A program made the position numbers and the translations under genes. A stretch of 64,000 nucleotides of DNA from Ascoidea rubescens DSM 1968 (taxonomy: Eukaryota > Ascomycota > Saccharomycetes > Ascoideales > Ascoideaceae), in the NCBI RefSeq assembly GCF_001661345.1, contig NW_017962913.1, forward strand, positions 2,554,694 through 2,618,693, written 5' to 3'. The first letter of the stretch is position 1, and every line of letters begins with the position of its first letter. Under the pieces are notes generated by a model that saw only the letters and a program-made list of their open reading frames with translations, was not told where the DNA came from and made no database searches. Of this stretch, positions 1-11,500 are shown one piece after another.

Positions 1-1055
1 GAAACAACTAAAGAGCTAGAAGAGGATTCAACATCTGCAGATGATGAGTGGGCAACTGAAGAAGATTCAGATGACGAAACTTCGGATGAAGAAGATTCAG
101 ATGATGAAACTTCAGATGAAGAGGATTCGGACGATGAAATTTCAGAAGAAACTAAAGAAGAAACTGAAGAGGAAACTGAAGAGGAAACTGAAGATGATAA
201 CGATTTAGATGCTGGGGATTTGATGGATGGAGAAGAAATGGCACCGGAGTTAGCTCCTTCAATTCTACCATTAATTTCACCATTTTCAGCTACAATTGAT
301 TGCCAAGTACCACTGTTATCAGAGTAAGAGTAAGAATCACCAGTTGAATAATCAGCAACATAAAGGCTTTTGATGTGCATTTCAAAAGGACCTTGAGTAT
401 AGTCAGTTAAACCACCAGCCCATTGAATAGTACCAATTTCATTAGTTGAATCACCGCCGGCCCACATACCGAGGTAAACAGCCATTGGGGTTTGAGGGAA
501 GCCAGATGGATTGTCGGCAAGAATTGTTCTAACAATAGCACCATCGATAGAAAAAGTAATGGCATCTTTATTCCAATCAAAGGTATAAGTGTGATAAGTG
601 TTGGTGGGGTCAGCTACAGGATGCCATTGGAATCTATCATAAGTTGTGATATCGCCTAAACGAAAGAAGTTTGATTCAGTTCTACCAGCAGCACCAGTAT
701 CACCACCTAACCATTCCCAATCAATTTCATCCAAGACATCACTTTGTAAGTAAACAGTTGAGACAATACCTTGACCTGGAGCAGATTTCATTGTGACTTC
801 AACTTTACCAAACATGATATGGAAATTTGAGACAAGAGCAGGATTGTCACCTTGTTTTGATAAAGTGAAGGTTAAGCCATCATCAGAGTAGTCGATATTT
901 CCAGCTGCACCAAATCTTGAGAAGTATGGGGATTCTGATTTAAAGTCTTCTTGAATGGTGCCGGATAACGCAGGATTCGAGGCTAAAGTTGCTAAGGGAT
1001 TAGCAGATAATAATAAAACGGATGGTAATAATTTTTTCAAAGTATTGAAAAACAT
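1..1055 (-). CDS. CRH1: CRH1-type GH16 chitin-glucan transglycosylase, 3' end cut by window edge
   Basis: Seen: an open frame from ATG (1055-1053) to the window edge, about 351 codons with no stop. A hydrophobic N-terminus rich in Leu and Ser looks like a signal peptide. The GH16 catalytic core near residues 103-112 reads DEIDWEWLGG, with both acids of the DEIDxE motif. Later blocks resemble yeast Crh1 (NPALVSNFHIMFGK, GMWAGGD, IQWAGG). There is no Cys-rich CBM18 module before the catalytic domain, which fits Crh1 better than Utr2. The visible C-terminal part is a Ser/Glu/Val-rich linker built from an SSSEVSSSESS-like repeat, typical of GPI-anchored wall proteins; the GPI signal would lie outside. 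Known: the family cross-links chitin to beta-1,6/1,3-glucan in the wall. Its upstream side is a 5.9-kb gene-free stretch. Confidence 0.9.
   Translation of the reverse strand, partial: MFFNTLKKLLPSVLLLSANPLATLASNPALSGTIQEDFKSESPYFSRFGAAGNIDYSDDGLTFTLSKQGDNPALVSNFHIMFGKVEVTMKSAPGQGIVSTVYLQSDVLDEIDWEWLGGDTGAAGRTESNFFRLGDITTYDRFQWHPVADPTNTYHTYTFDWNKDAITFSIDGAIVRTILADNPSGFPQTPMAVYLGMWAGGDSTNEIGTIQWAGGLTDYTQGPFEMHIKSLYVADYSTGDSYSYSDNSGTWQSIVAENGEINGRIEGANSGAISSPSIKSPASKSLSSSVSSSVSSSVSSLVSSEISSSESSSSEVSSSESSSSEVSSSESSSVAHSSSADVESSSSSLVV
30..230 (-). repeat. Ser/Glu-coding tandem repeat in the CRH1-type linker
   Basis: On the plus strand, near-identical units built on GATTCAGATGATGAAACTTC recur between about 60 and 140, followed by GAAACTGAA units to about 200. 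Read on the minus strand in frame they give Ser-rich, Glu-spaced repeats. Such linkers are usually length-variable and heavily O-mannosylated. Confidence 0.7.
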
Positions 1056-3035
1056 TTTTGATTTATAAAAGATAAGTGAATTGAAGATATTAAATGATAA
1101 TAAAGATAATAGAGATAAATTAAAGTATTAAGCGATTGTAATATGGAATTAATAAAAGCGATTGATATTAGTTGGTTGTGAGAGGTTGATGTAAAATCTT
1201 AGAGGGACGCTGATTTGAATACGGAAAAGAAGATAATAATAATAATAAAAAGAAGAATTGAAATGAGAGCAAAAAACGAGAAAAGATATTATATTTATAT
1301 TGATAAAAGTTGTTTAGAGACAAAAACCAAAAAGATAAAATAAAATTTTAAAGGATATGGTAGGTAAAGAATGGAAAAAAAAGGGAAACATTAATACTCG
1401 TGGATAATTAGTTAGTAGGCTAAATGATTAATAATTAAAACTAAAAAACTGGAATCAATCGAAAAAGATGAACAATAATTTATTTTTGGTATAAGAGTTG
1501 TGGGAAAAAGAGGCAGTAACAGCATTAACAGACCAGTATTACATTGGTTACAAATTACAAGTCATAAAAATAGACTATATGACTATATGACGATAGACTA
1601 TGAAAGGATGTAATTATGTAAATAAAGATGAGAGGATGTATTATGTAGTATGAAAATAGTAAGAAAGAAAGCAATACAGTTTTGTAATACAGTTTTGTTA
1701 TTCTTTTTTTACTATTTCTTTTGTAAAATTGGATGGGATAATTGATGGTGCAAGACAAAAGAAAACAAAAGAAAACAAAAGAAAGCAATGAAAACCAGGA
1801 GAGAAAGAGGTTGATTCGATGAGATGAGAATAAAATTTGAGAAAAGTAAATTGAAAAATAAATATAGACAGTATAAGTTGAGGTAATATTAATCTTAATC
1901 TATTAATACGGCCAGCATCCAGCTATGCATCGAATAGAGAACAAAAAGAAAGCAAAACGAGAGCAAAAAGCGAGCAGATAGAGGCATTTCCAGAGCTCTT
2001 GCATTCTGCATTTCTATATTTATGATTTTCCATCATGACCTATCATCATGGTGAATAAGAGTGCATTGACTGCCATGCCCACAGAGATCTGTTTTGGTTG
2101 AGTAGTTGGGTGTTTACAGCGTGTGCAGTTTCCGGTGTTTACTGCTGGTTTTTCAGTGCCGGCTGTTGGTCGTTTTATTTAGCAGAGCTTGCGGAAGCAA
2201 AGACTCCCTGTGCTGCCGGCCTTGGGTACTTGCTCTGCAGCGGCTTCTGTGCCTGTCTCACAAGCAACACAGCAGTGGATTTGGCGATGTGTTTGGCGAC
2301 ATAAGGGCTGCTGGAATGTGTGCAACTATGACCAAGGCAGAGGGCTCTGTGATAGTCTCCACGAAGCAGAAGCACGAAACAATTCCTGGCTTTATGGCCA
2401 GCGTTTTTGAGACCATCACTGTTTTGATCTGAGATCTGCTCCAATTCTGGGGACTTTGTGACTTCCTTACTCTTTCCTGGCTGTTTTCTTGCAGCTTCTT
2501 CGTCGTTTCCTCACTGTTTGCATGTTGTTTGCAGCGGTTTGCAGCTGTTTCCAGCACTACTTCCAGGGCTTCACTCGTATTTGTCTCTTATCTCCAGCCT
2601 ATGCAGAGCCTGTCCAAAGCCTGCTTTGGGTCTGCTCCCATTGAAAAGGATTCTTGCATCACGCTTCTGCAACACATTCCGCGGCAACATTCCTGCGGTT
2701 CCCTCAAAACCCGGCGGAGATTGCGCAATTTTTAAGACACGTGATGCAGCTTCTTACCCTGTTTTTCCAACTCTATGGGCGTCCTTTCATTAGGGAGAAA
2801 AAGCCCAATGCTCTTCTGCTGTTGCGATTTATGCTGCTGCTTGTTAATGTGGTGTCGTTTACCATACAGTGAGGTTTTTTTCCAGTAGAGCCTTGATTTT
2901 GGTGAGTTTTTGTGACATATCTCTATTTTTGTTCATTTTTGCAGATTTATGGTTTTTGCTTTCTTGGTATTTATGGCAAGACAAAAATGACGCTGGTTCG
3001 TCTCGCACCCCGCGCATTTTCAAAAATAATAAATT
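1056..3035. other. Gene-free stretch, AT-rich then GC-richer island
   Basis: 1056-1980 is AT-rich and is the probable promoter side of the CRH1-type gene; no gene is seen. About 2050-2870 is clearly richer in G and C. It has several short overlapping reading frames (for example 2098-2304, 2106-2432, 2458-2793) with no recognisable protein and no agreement on frame or strand, so I do not call a gene. A CACGTG lies at 2738-2743. A non-coding RNA cannot be excluded. Confidence 0.5.
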
Positions 3036-3087
3036 ACTATGAAGCACCGCACCTAGGATCTACTTTTCTTTTTTTTTTCCGTACCCA
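3036..3087 (+). repeat. Left terminal inverted repeat of the MITE-like element
   Basis: Matches the reverse complement of 3229-3280 at 48 of 52 positions. A ten-T run precedes CCGTACCCA at its inner end; the other arm has TCG followed by seven T at the same place. Confidence 0.8.
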
Positions 3088-3228
3088 CGGCCTAGTTGGA
3101 TATCCATCCGTTGTTGAAAAATGTTCCAGTAGTGAAAACATAATATCCCAATAAATCTGCGCTGTAAATTTCCTAATGTTGAAGCTCCCGCCACAGCAGG
3201 GAGAATTTCCGCTATCCACTATGCCCCC

Positions 3229-3280
3229 TGGGTACGGAAAAAAACGAGAAAAATAGATCCTAGGTGCGGTACTTCATAGT
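3229..3280 (-). repeat. Right terminal inverted repeat of the MITE-like element
   Basis: Partner of 3036-3087. The four differences are two C/T transitions and a two-base difference inside the T run. No further pairing is seen outside the ACTATG...CATAGT ends. Confidence 0.8.
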
Positions 3281-6200
3281 CAAATCGAATCAGATTAGCC
3301 AGTCTTAATTGAATACAATATTTTCCCCAGTACTCGCAAATTTTATAGATAATTGAGTGTCTTGTTAATTCGATTAGTAATTGTTGATTTCGTCAAGACA
3401 TTCGTCTCTTATTGTTTTTATCCAGTCTAATCACCAGAAAAAACATTGTTTAGATTTCCAATTATCCACTTTCAAGTAATTTATACTATTTCGTGTATAT
3501 ATAATATAAAAATACTAAAATACAATATTTATTGTATAAACACTTGATTTTTTTGAGAATATATTTTTAATATATTGATAGTAGCATGGTAATACTGAAA
3601 CTGCAAAACTTTCCTTTAATTTTTTTCAAATGAACTGCAATAGCCCTCATCACCATCATCATCACCATAGCCATAACCATAATCATAATATCCTAATATC
3701 CAAAATAGGAATAAGTAGTTAAACATGAAATTTGAAATTGGAAATTTGAAATTGGAATATATGTAAGTAATCAAATATTTTTGTTTTTAACCGTTTTTAA
3801 TTCACTTCAACTAAATTTCCTCTAATTAGATTAACATATGTCAATGTATTTTTTATAAAGTTTTTGTTTTTAAACTGTTTTTTTTTATTGTTCTTTCTCC
3901 TTTCTTTATATTTTCATATTTTGATTCAATATATTATCATTGATTTATTAGTGTTGCTATTGGTATGTGATTTAATTAGATAATAATAAGTCAATAATTT
4001 CTTATTCATGTTAAACTTTTTCCAAATAAAATTAAAACCAAATTAACAAGCAAAAAAAAAAGATAAATACAATCAATCAAAGTAAATAAGCTAAAATTAA
4101 AATTAATAAAACTGATTCAGAATACAAAACTGAAGTTTTCAAACAATAGCCAAAATGGTTGCTTTCTTTAAAAAAAACAATAAATTTTAATTTGGTTAAA
4201 TAGTAATTCCAGCACACACTATCCAATAAAACAGCTATCAAAATATGAAAAATACTTTTTAATCAAACTCTCTGCTACTCTAATGGTCACTTCAGTAAAA
4301 TACAATACTATCATTTTATCACTCTATTATTTTTTCATTTCATCATTCTATTATGCTACCATTTTATTAAATTCAAAGCAAATGCATCATCCTCATGACA
4401 GTGTGATCACACTTCTCCCTTATGATCCTGTGTAAATTTACCAATCCATGCCCATAACTCATACCCATATATCACTGCCCAACGAGTAATAAACCATGTT
4501 ACTTATATAACTGCCAAGACCAGTAATGCACATGCATGCCACCTGTCTACAAAATAGAGTTTTCAGGTTATTTGTGCATACATGCATAAACAGTTATTGA
4601 ATTGTGTGCACAACATCACAGAACACTGCGTGGAACTACGCCTCTATTATCTGTTTCAGATTCTCATTCCACGGCAGGGTAAGCGTTCCTAGCATTGCTA
4701 TTTGCTATTTTTGTGCTCGAGATTTGGCAAATCAATATGGCCAATCAATACGACCCAACTCTATGGAGGAAAAAAAATATTCAATTTATTCCTCCAAGCA
4801 CATCACTTGTTTCTGCTTATTTTTGTTTCCCCAGAGTCTTGTTTTGCTTCTTTGTATTGTTCTAATGTGTTCTCACTTGTAGTATTTGGTTTATTTTGAC
4901 TTATCTTGGTTTATAACCTTCAAATTATAAAAGTATTTATTACAACTGCTTTTCTGCTTTAAAATATTTTATTTCCCGAAATAATCCTCAATCCTCTAAT
5001 TATTTAAATTATAATTCATTTATTGAAAAAAATTATTAAACAAGTAAAAAAAATAGCTAAATGTTAATCAATCTGATTAAAATTTACCATTCTGAATCTC
5101 AGTTTTTTAAATTATATAAAATAAAAAAATAAAGAAAAAACTTATAAAACTATTAACCTAATTACTAATTGAATTGTATTTTATTTTATTTTCATGTTAT
5201 TTCATCTAAGTTTCCAACTAAATCTACAAATCTGCAAATCTGCAAATCTGTAAATCTAAAAATTTATAATCTTATAAACTTATTTCAGAGTCAATCGATC
5301 TAGCCATGTTACCTCGTTTCTCATTTATCTGCTAATAATTCATGATCAGTTCAATTGTAATTGACTATCAACCATCCAATTAATTCTTATGATTTTTATG
5401 ATTTTTACAATCTAATTCCAACCATTCTAATTGTCCTTATTATTTCTTTATATTTCTTGTTTTTTTTCATTGTCTGCTTTTTGGTTTCGTTTTTTAATAA
5501 TTAATTAAAACAAGGAAACATAATTCAATTTTCCCAACTTAAATAAAGAATCAATAATTAACAGATCAGAAAATTCGTAATATACTCCTCCATAATTAAT
5601 AAAATATTAATTTTTTATTTTGTTGTTTTATCTTTTTATTTAGTTCTCCTTTATTTAAATAATTTTTTTATTTTTAACTCTTACTCGATTCCTTCATCTC
5701 AATTTTGAGGTAATTCAATGATTACTCATCATTCAATCATTTAATCCTTTAATCATTTAATCCTTTAATCACTAATCTGTTTATTATTTATTATTTAAAT
5801 AATTAAATTCATTTGCAAAAATTACATTTACTATAAAGCCTTTATACAATTATTTGAAGAAATTTTTACAATTATTCAACTTTTTCTACAAAAATTATGT
5901 ATAGCTCCCATTTAATTACTATTTGAAATATATCAGAAATTATTAATTTCACTAAAATTTTATTAAGATATCATTAAGATTTAATATATTTATTATAATT
6001 AAGACAATTAAAGCAATTTGAATTTAAAACCCATTAAATTTCAATAAATTAAGACAGTTTTAACATTAAAAATATTTAAAAAAACATATAAAAAATATAA
6101 AAAACATATAAAACATAAAAAAACATAAAAAATATTAAAAAAATTAAAAAAGACTCGGTTTATTTATAATGTCGCTTTTACTAAATTCATTAATTTAATA

Positions 6201-6945
6201 TTCAAAACAAAAGAAAAACAAATCTGCCTCAATTTATTTGCTATTCTCTTTAATTTTACTCAATTCTAATCAATCTTTTGGCTTAATCTCAATTACATTA
6301 AATTCAATTTTATACAATTTTTCTTGTTTTTCAACATAATTGTGTTTCTTATATTTCTCCTCTTTATATTATATTTAGGCCGTTTACGAATTTAATAACT
6401 TTACATAATAAAAGATAACTATTTATTTGATTTGAAACAAAATACAAAGTAGTCTTTGCTACCAATAAGTTATAATAAGTAATAATAATATAAAATAAAA
6501 CAGAGTAATAATAAATTAACATAAGATAAAATAACCTGAATAAAATAAATTTTAAATTCTTTTATTTCCTTTTTTTGTAAAAGAAACTAAACAAAAAAAA
6601 ACAATAAATTACTATGCCTCACTAATATTAATTTAATAGAAATAAAAAAAAACCCACCAAATAAACTCAATTATCAATAAAATATAAAACGATTTGAAAT
6701 AAGGTAAAATAAACATCATAAAAAATATAATAAAGTAAGTTAGTTAAGTTATAAAATAAGTAGAACAAAAAAAAACTAGATCATAGCCATTTGAAAAATA
6801 ATGATAAAAAAACAACTGAAAATTAAAAATAAAATTAAAAATTAAAATCGAAAAATAAAATTGAAATTGAAAATCAAATTGAGGATGAAAAGAAAATTAA
6901 ATTTTGCAAATTTAAATAAATAAATGAGGATTTGTATTAATTTAA
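3281..6945. other. Gene-free, very AT-rich stretch
   Basis: No credible coding frame, tRNA or snRNA signature was found. A perfect 12-bp palindrome GTGTGATCACAC lies at 4401-4412. A slightly less AT-rich patch with ACATGCATG-type sequence runs from about 4380 to 4700. The rest is A/T homopolymer-rich. It lies 3' of the DUF7082 gene and 5' of the CRH1-type gene. Confidence 0.6.
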
Positions 6946-8559
6946 TTATCTCATTAAACCAGCAGTTTGATCATTAGATAAATCAAAACAATACTTTCCT
7001 AGAACTCTTTGTAAAGCTTCTTCAAGCAATTCCCATTTATAAATTTTTAGATCCTTTTCAATGTTTCTTGGTTTTGGTGAATTAAAAGACATAATTAATT
7101 TGAAAAATTTATCCAATTCATATGGATTTAAATTATTTTTGTTAAAATTTCTTTTTGAACCACTATTAATGTCATTTTTACCATCAATTAACTTCGGTTT
7201 ACCGATTGTTAAACTCTCTAAAGTTTGTAGATTTCTTCTTATTCTATTTTTTTCTTTCATATCAAATGAATTTATGCCACTCAATCTTTCTAATAAGTAA
7301 ATAATATCAACAGATGTAACATAGTATTCTTTTTTGAAATCCCAATATATACAAGAAATTATTGGAGAACCTTGTTCATATCTGGGAAATTCATTGATTT
7401 CAATTGGCTTAAAAGAAACGTTTAAATCTGTTTGAGATGCATACCAATCAAAAAGAACTAATCTTCTACAAGTTATTTTTTCGAAATCAGACCAATTTTG
7501 AGTGATGTCACTTAGGGGTTTTCTGATTCTTAAAACCACTGAAGGATAAATTGGATATAATAAACTTGGACTGGAATAATTTAATTTTCGATTAAGTTGA
7601 TCATTTTTTTCATTATTAATTAAACCAGTTCTAATTAAACTTGGCTTAAAATTTGGTTTAAAAAACCCATCCTGACCATTGTATTGATAGTTATAATTGT
7701 AATTTGATTCGTTATCATTTGATATGGGAGGAAGATTATTGTTTGTATTAGCATTTGAATATAAGATTGGATTTGAAGTCGAGATTACATTTTGAATTCG
7801 ACTTAAGCTGTTTGGATAATATGCTTGATTCGTCGTTGCAGCTGGATGACAATTGGAGTTGTAAGTATTAAAATTAATTGGATTTGGAATTGTAGAAGTT
7901 GCAGCGACCAAATTTGGACCCAAATTTGATGAATATGGCTGAGAAACTATATTGCAGCTATAAGAATTTCCATTAGATTTAAAATTGTTTGAAGAATATT
8001 GATTTGTTCCAGCAATATTGTTCCAAGAAGATTGTTGCTGCTGTTGTTGTTGTTGCTGTTGTTGAGGGTTGTAAGATAGATTTGATGTTGAAGGTAATCT
8101 GTTTAACACGTTAGTTGGATCAGAAGACGAGCGACCAGATATCGAGGATGAGGATGGTTTAGAGTCCAAAGAAGCAACTGAGGAAATGGAAGCAGATGAA
8201 TGAGTAGGTGGTAAAGATGAATTCAATTGAGAGTAATTTGGCAACGTTTTTAGATTAAAAGTTGAGGATCTCGATCTAGTTAAGGGGGTGTTGATGATGT
8301 TATTGTTGTTATTATTAGATAAAGGGATAGTGTTATGTTGAAGTAAATTATTGTCATTGGGTGAAACATTTTTTCTCATATCAGTATTCATATTCATACT
8401 CATACCCATATTCATGTTCATGTTCATGCCCATATTCATGTTCATGTTCATGTTGTTCATTTGGTAGCGTAGATTAGGGTTTGAAGTATCAACAGAGTTT
8501 GAATAGGAAACTTGTGAATAATTTGATGATAAAAGACCATTGTTTTGATATCCAGCCAT
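6946..8559 (-). CDS. DUF7082-type putative transcriptional regulator
   Basis: Seen: 537 codons from ATG at 8559. The N-terminal two thirds is low complexity: Met-Asn alternation at about residues 33-60, poly-Gln near residues 165-176, and Ser/Asn-rich elsewhere. From about residue 333 a folded region appears with blocks such as VVLRIRKPL, RRLVLFDWY, ISCIYWDFKKEYYVTSVDI, EKNRIRRNL, FFKLIMSF and PKPRNIEKDLKIYKW. These match, from memory, the fungal DUF7082 domain (CIYWxxxxxxYVTSVD, PKPRNIEKDxK). Its molecular role is not established; the layout of a disordered N/Q-rich region plus a conserved domain suggests a regulator. It is isolated between two gene-free stretches of 5.9 and 6.7 kb, as is seen for some master regulators in Candida. 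The regulatory role is inference. Confidence 0.75.
   Translation of the reverse strand: MAGYQNNGLLSSNYSQVSYSNSVDTSNPNLRYQMNNMNMNMNMGMNMNMNMGMSMNMNTDMRKNVSPNDNNLLQHNTIPLSNNNNNNIINTPLTRSRSSTFNLKTLPNYSQLNSSLPPTHSSASISSVASLDSKPSSSSISGRSSSDPTNVLNRLPSTSNLSYNPQQQQQQQQQQQSSWNNIAGTNQYSSNNFKSNGNSYSCNIVSQPYSSNLGPNLVAATSTIPNPINFNTYNSNCHPAATTNQAYYPNSLSRIQNVISTSNPILYSNANTNNNLPPISNDNESNYNYNYQYNGQDGFFKPNFKPSLIRTGLINNEKNDQLNRKLNYSSPSLLYPIYPSVVLRIRKPLSDITQNWSDFEKITCRRLVLFDWYASQTDLNVSFKPIEINEFPRYEQGSPIISCIYWDFKKEYYVTSVDIIYLLERLSGINSFDMKEKNRIRRNLQTLESLTIGKPKLIDGKNDINSGSKRNFNKNNLNPYELDKFFKLIMSFNSPKPRNIEKDLKIYKWELLEEALQRVLGKYCFDLSNDQTAGLMR
8030..8065 (-). repeat. CAG/CAA tract coding poly-Gln
   Basis: On the plus strand this is TTG/CTG-rich; in frame on the minus strand it codes an uninterrupted run of about eleven Gln in the DUF7082 protein. 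Confidence 0.8.
8378..8462 (-). repeat. Met-Asn coding hexanucleotide repeat
   Basis: Imperfect repeats of CATGTT/CATATT (plus strand) code alternating Met and Asn with occasional Gly and Ser near the protein N-terminus. Confidence 0.8.
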
Positions 8560-11500
8560 AGGAATGGGAATGTTTATATTTGAGAGAATTTAGAGGGATA
8601 GAAAAGTGAGTAACAATTTGAAAGAAAAATTGAAAAATAAATTGAATTGGACAATGTGATTAATAAGAGTACGATAATGTAGAAAAAGTGATTATATGTA
8701 AATGTAATTTGTAATTGTAGGTTGATGATGTGTGATGTGATGTGGTTTGTGATTTTAAGAAATAAATTGAGGATTGGAGGTTATAATTATAATTATAAAT
8801 AAAATTGGAATTTGAATTGGAAAATGAAATATATATGTAAGTGAAGATTGATTCAAAAAGACAATTTTAAAAAATGAAAGAAATTGGGCCTTTTTATATA
8901 TCTGGGACTAATAAGGTTACTAGCTGTAAGCTAGAAGAATTTAGGAATAATAAACCAACTAAAATCCTTTAATCAGACTCAAGTAGTTCAGTGATTCATC
9001 AAACGATTTAAAAATTGTTAATCTTAATTTCTAATGTTTGGAAACAGAAATATAGAAATAACACATTAAAATTGACTTTGACTTTGATCTTTGAATTTTA
9101 GTTTCTATTTCTAAATTATTATAGTTTAATATAATTTAATATCATTTAATATCATTTAATATAATATAATTCAATATAATATAATTATTAGAATTTTAAT
9201 TTAATCTAATTAACTGAAATCCAAATATTTTTAAATAATAAAAAAATTTCAAACAGTTGAACAAATTTAAATTACCCAAATTACCCAAGAGAGTTTTGTG
9301 TATAAATTTTTAATTTTTCCTTTTTCCTTTTCATTTTCCTTTTCCTTTTACCTTAAATCCAAGTTGAATCCAATTTATTTTCAAGTTTTGATTTCTTTGT
9401 TCAGAATGTTAAATTTTGGCAAAGGATTGAAGTTGTTCAAAAAGAAAATGTTTAATAAAAAGCAGAAAGATCTTCAATCTGCCTACTATTTTTTCGCTGT
9501 TTAGCAGGGAAATCTGTCTTTGCTCAACATTAGCTTTGAAATGAAGCCCAACAGATTCAAAAACAACCTTAGGTGAGCTAACTGATGGAAAAAGTACTCA
9601 ATTAGCAATTCCCTAAAGCCATGTTCCAGTTTCTCCCAGCTTCTTCCAGTCTCTTCCAGTCTCTCTCATATTCCTTCACTCTCATTCCAATGTCTGGTCA
9701 AAAAGACTACATCTGTGGGCCTTTTTGCTCCAGACCAAGACATTTTCGCCCGCTGTGTCAGGAGCCCGTTGCAGCCCCCGGCGTTGCGGGAGCTCCAACG
9801 CCGCAGTCAGATGACAAAACTGCAGACTGCGGTTGTGCTGCAGAAGCTGTGCGTCTGAGAGAGCTTTTGAGCAGACAGCATGAATGTGTCAGCGGACAAC
9901 GCACTTTTGCAAACGGTACCTTTGCAGCGATCTGATGAAGACATAAAGAAGCGCTGGAAAACAAGAACAGATGCCTGAGCCAGCTGTCATTTATAGACAC
10001 ATTGGGAAATTTGGGCTTTTTGGGAAATTTGAGCTGTTTGTGCAGTTTGTGCAGTTTGCATTGCCTGGTTTGAGATGTTGTGTGGACTGGTTGTTAATTG
10101 CACAGCAAAACTTCATTTTCGTTCACCTTGGTGCTGTTGAAATCTATCCTTTTATCTGTGTTTTTAAGCTTTCTTTTAACATTTAAGATTCTCTCCAACA
10201 ATTAGCACAGTAGGAGTTAAAATCTGCCTTAGAATACAGGTTTGCTTTTTCATCTAACTTTCCCATTACAAACCTCTAACTTTTATAATCACTGTGATAT
10301 TATGAATATTTCTTCAAGATTCGGAAGGTTTTAAAAAGACTTATTTGGAATTTTAATTTTTTCTTTAAAAAATCCAGTCTTTTTCCAATAAAATTCGCAA
10401 AAAAGGTTTTTAAAATAGGTTTTTAAAATGCATTATTAGTCGTCTTTTTTATGAATATTCTATTGTTTTTACTTATTGTTTTTTCATTTATTATCATGTT
10501 TAATATTCATTCTTGCCACTTTATCATCATTGTAAACTATTTTGGCTCTCTTAGCTACAACTTAATTTACAATAGCAATTTGTTTACTAAATTATTGAAA
10601 TTAATAATTCGTATCAAACAAAATATTTGAAATAATATTATAGCAATAATTAAATGAATAATCTTCTTGTTTTGTGCACGATCATCTCAATTGACTGATA
10701 TATGTTATATACATTATATAATCTGTAAATAATTTATTTTGCCTTGATATAAAGTTATTTTATATATTTTATTCAACACTTTTTTTTTTGACTGAATTTT
10801 TCTCTTGATAAATATTTTAATCGGATTGCAATCATATAACTATCCATGAAAAACAATTTTCACCTCAGGTATATAGCCGAACCATCATATCCAAAGTTAT
10901 TAAAGGAATATTTAATTAAATCACTCTACCCAATCATTATTAACTTATCAATTTATCAATTTTATTTCTTAATTCTTCTAAAACTAAAAGGAATTAAAAG
11001 GAATTAACAAAAATTAGATTTTTTGTTCCTTCATAAAACATGCACAGTCTGTATATTTATTATCAAATCAAATCAAATCAAATTTAACTAAAATTAAATC
11101 AGAGCAAATCAAAGAAAATCAATAAATACAATTATAATTTATAATTTTGCTTCAAAAATGTTATTTGATCGTCTTAAAGACACCCAGTTAAATTGAAAAT
11201 CTTATAGATCATTTGTTTCCAATTATTTAATACTAAAATACATCATGATTCACTTTCAAGTCATAATTTTGATTAAATACATGTAATTGTGGTAAATATT
11301 GAAATTGTAATAAATCTTGTAACTAACCGATTCTTTTTAGGAAAAATAAAAAGAAATTTAACATAATTTAAAATAATGTAACAAGATAAAAAAACTTTCA
11401 AAGCATTTAATTTTTCTGTTTGAATTCAATTTATTTCTCAATCGACAATTATCGTTTTTAGACAAGAAAATTTCCTTGTCTTTATCTCCTTTGTTTTTTT

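Larger units (their letters stand above)
3036..3280. mobile_element. 245-bp inverted-repeat element, MITE-like
   Basis: Seen: 52-bp terminal inverted repeats at 3036-3087 and 3229-3280 that match at 48 of 52 positions, starting ACTATGAAG and containing CACCTAGGATCTA, around a 141-bp core with no significant reading frame. A possible 4-bp target duplication AAAT flanks it (3031-3034 and 3282-3285) if one base on each side is included, but that is weak in AT-rich DNA. Inference: a non-autonomous DNA transposon (MITE), or a hairpin-forming locus. No transposase is present in the window and no second copy was noticed. Confidence 0.6.

Noticed and set aside
2098-2872. Several overlapping reading frames on both strands in a GC-richer patch
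   Set aside because: No frame shows a recognisable domain or agrees with yeast codon use; long frames are expected on both strands where stop-rich AT sequence gives way to GC.
9621-10186. Frames of 71-104 codons, one Cys-rich (begins MFQFLPASSS)
   Set aside because: Same composition effect; no family match and no conserved start context. Kept only as part of a GC island.
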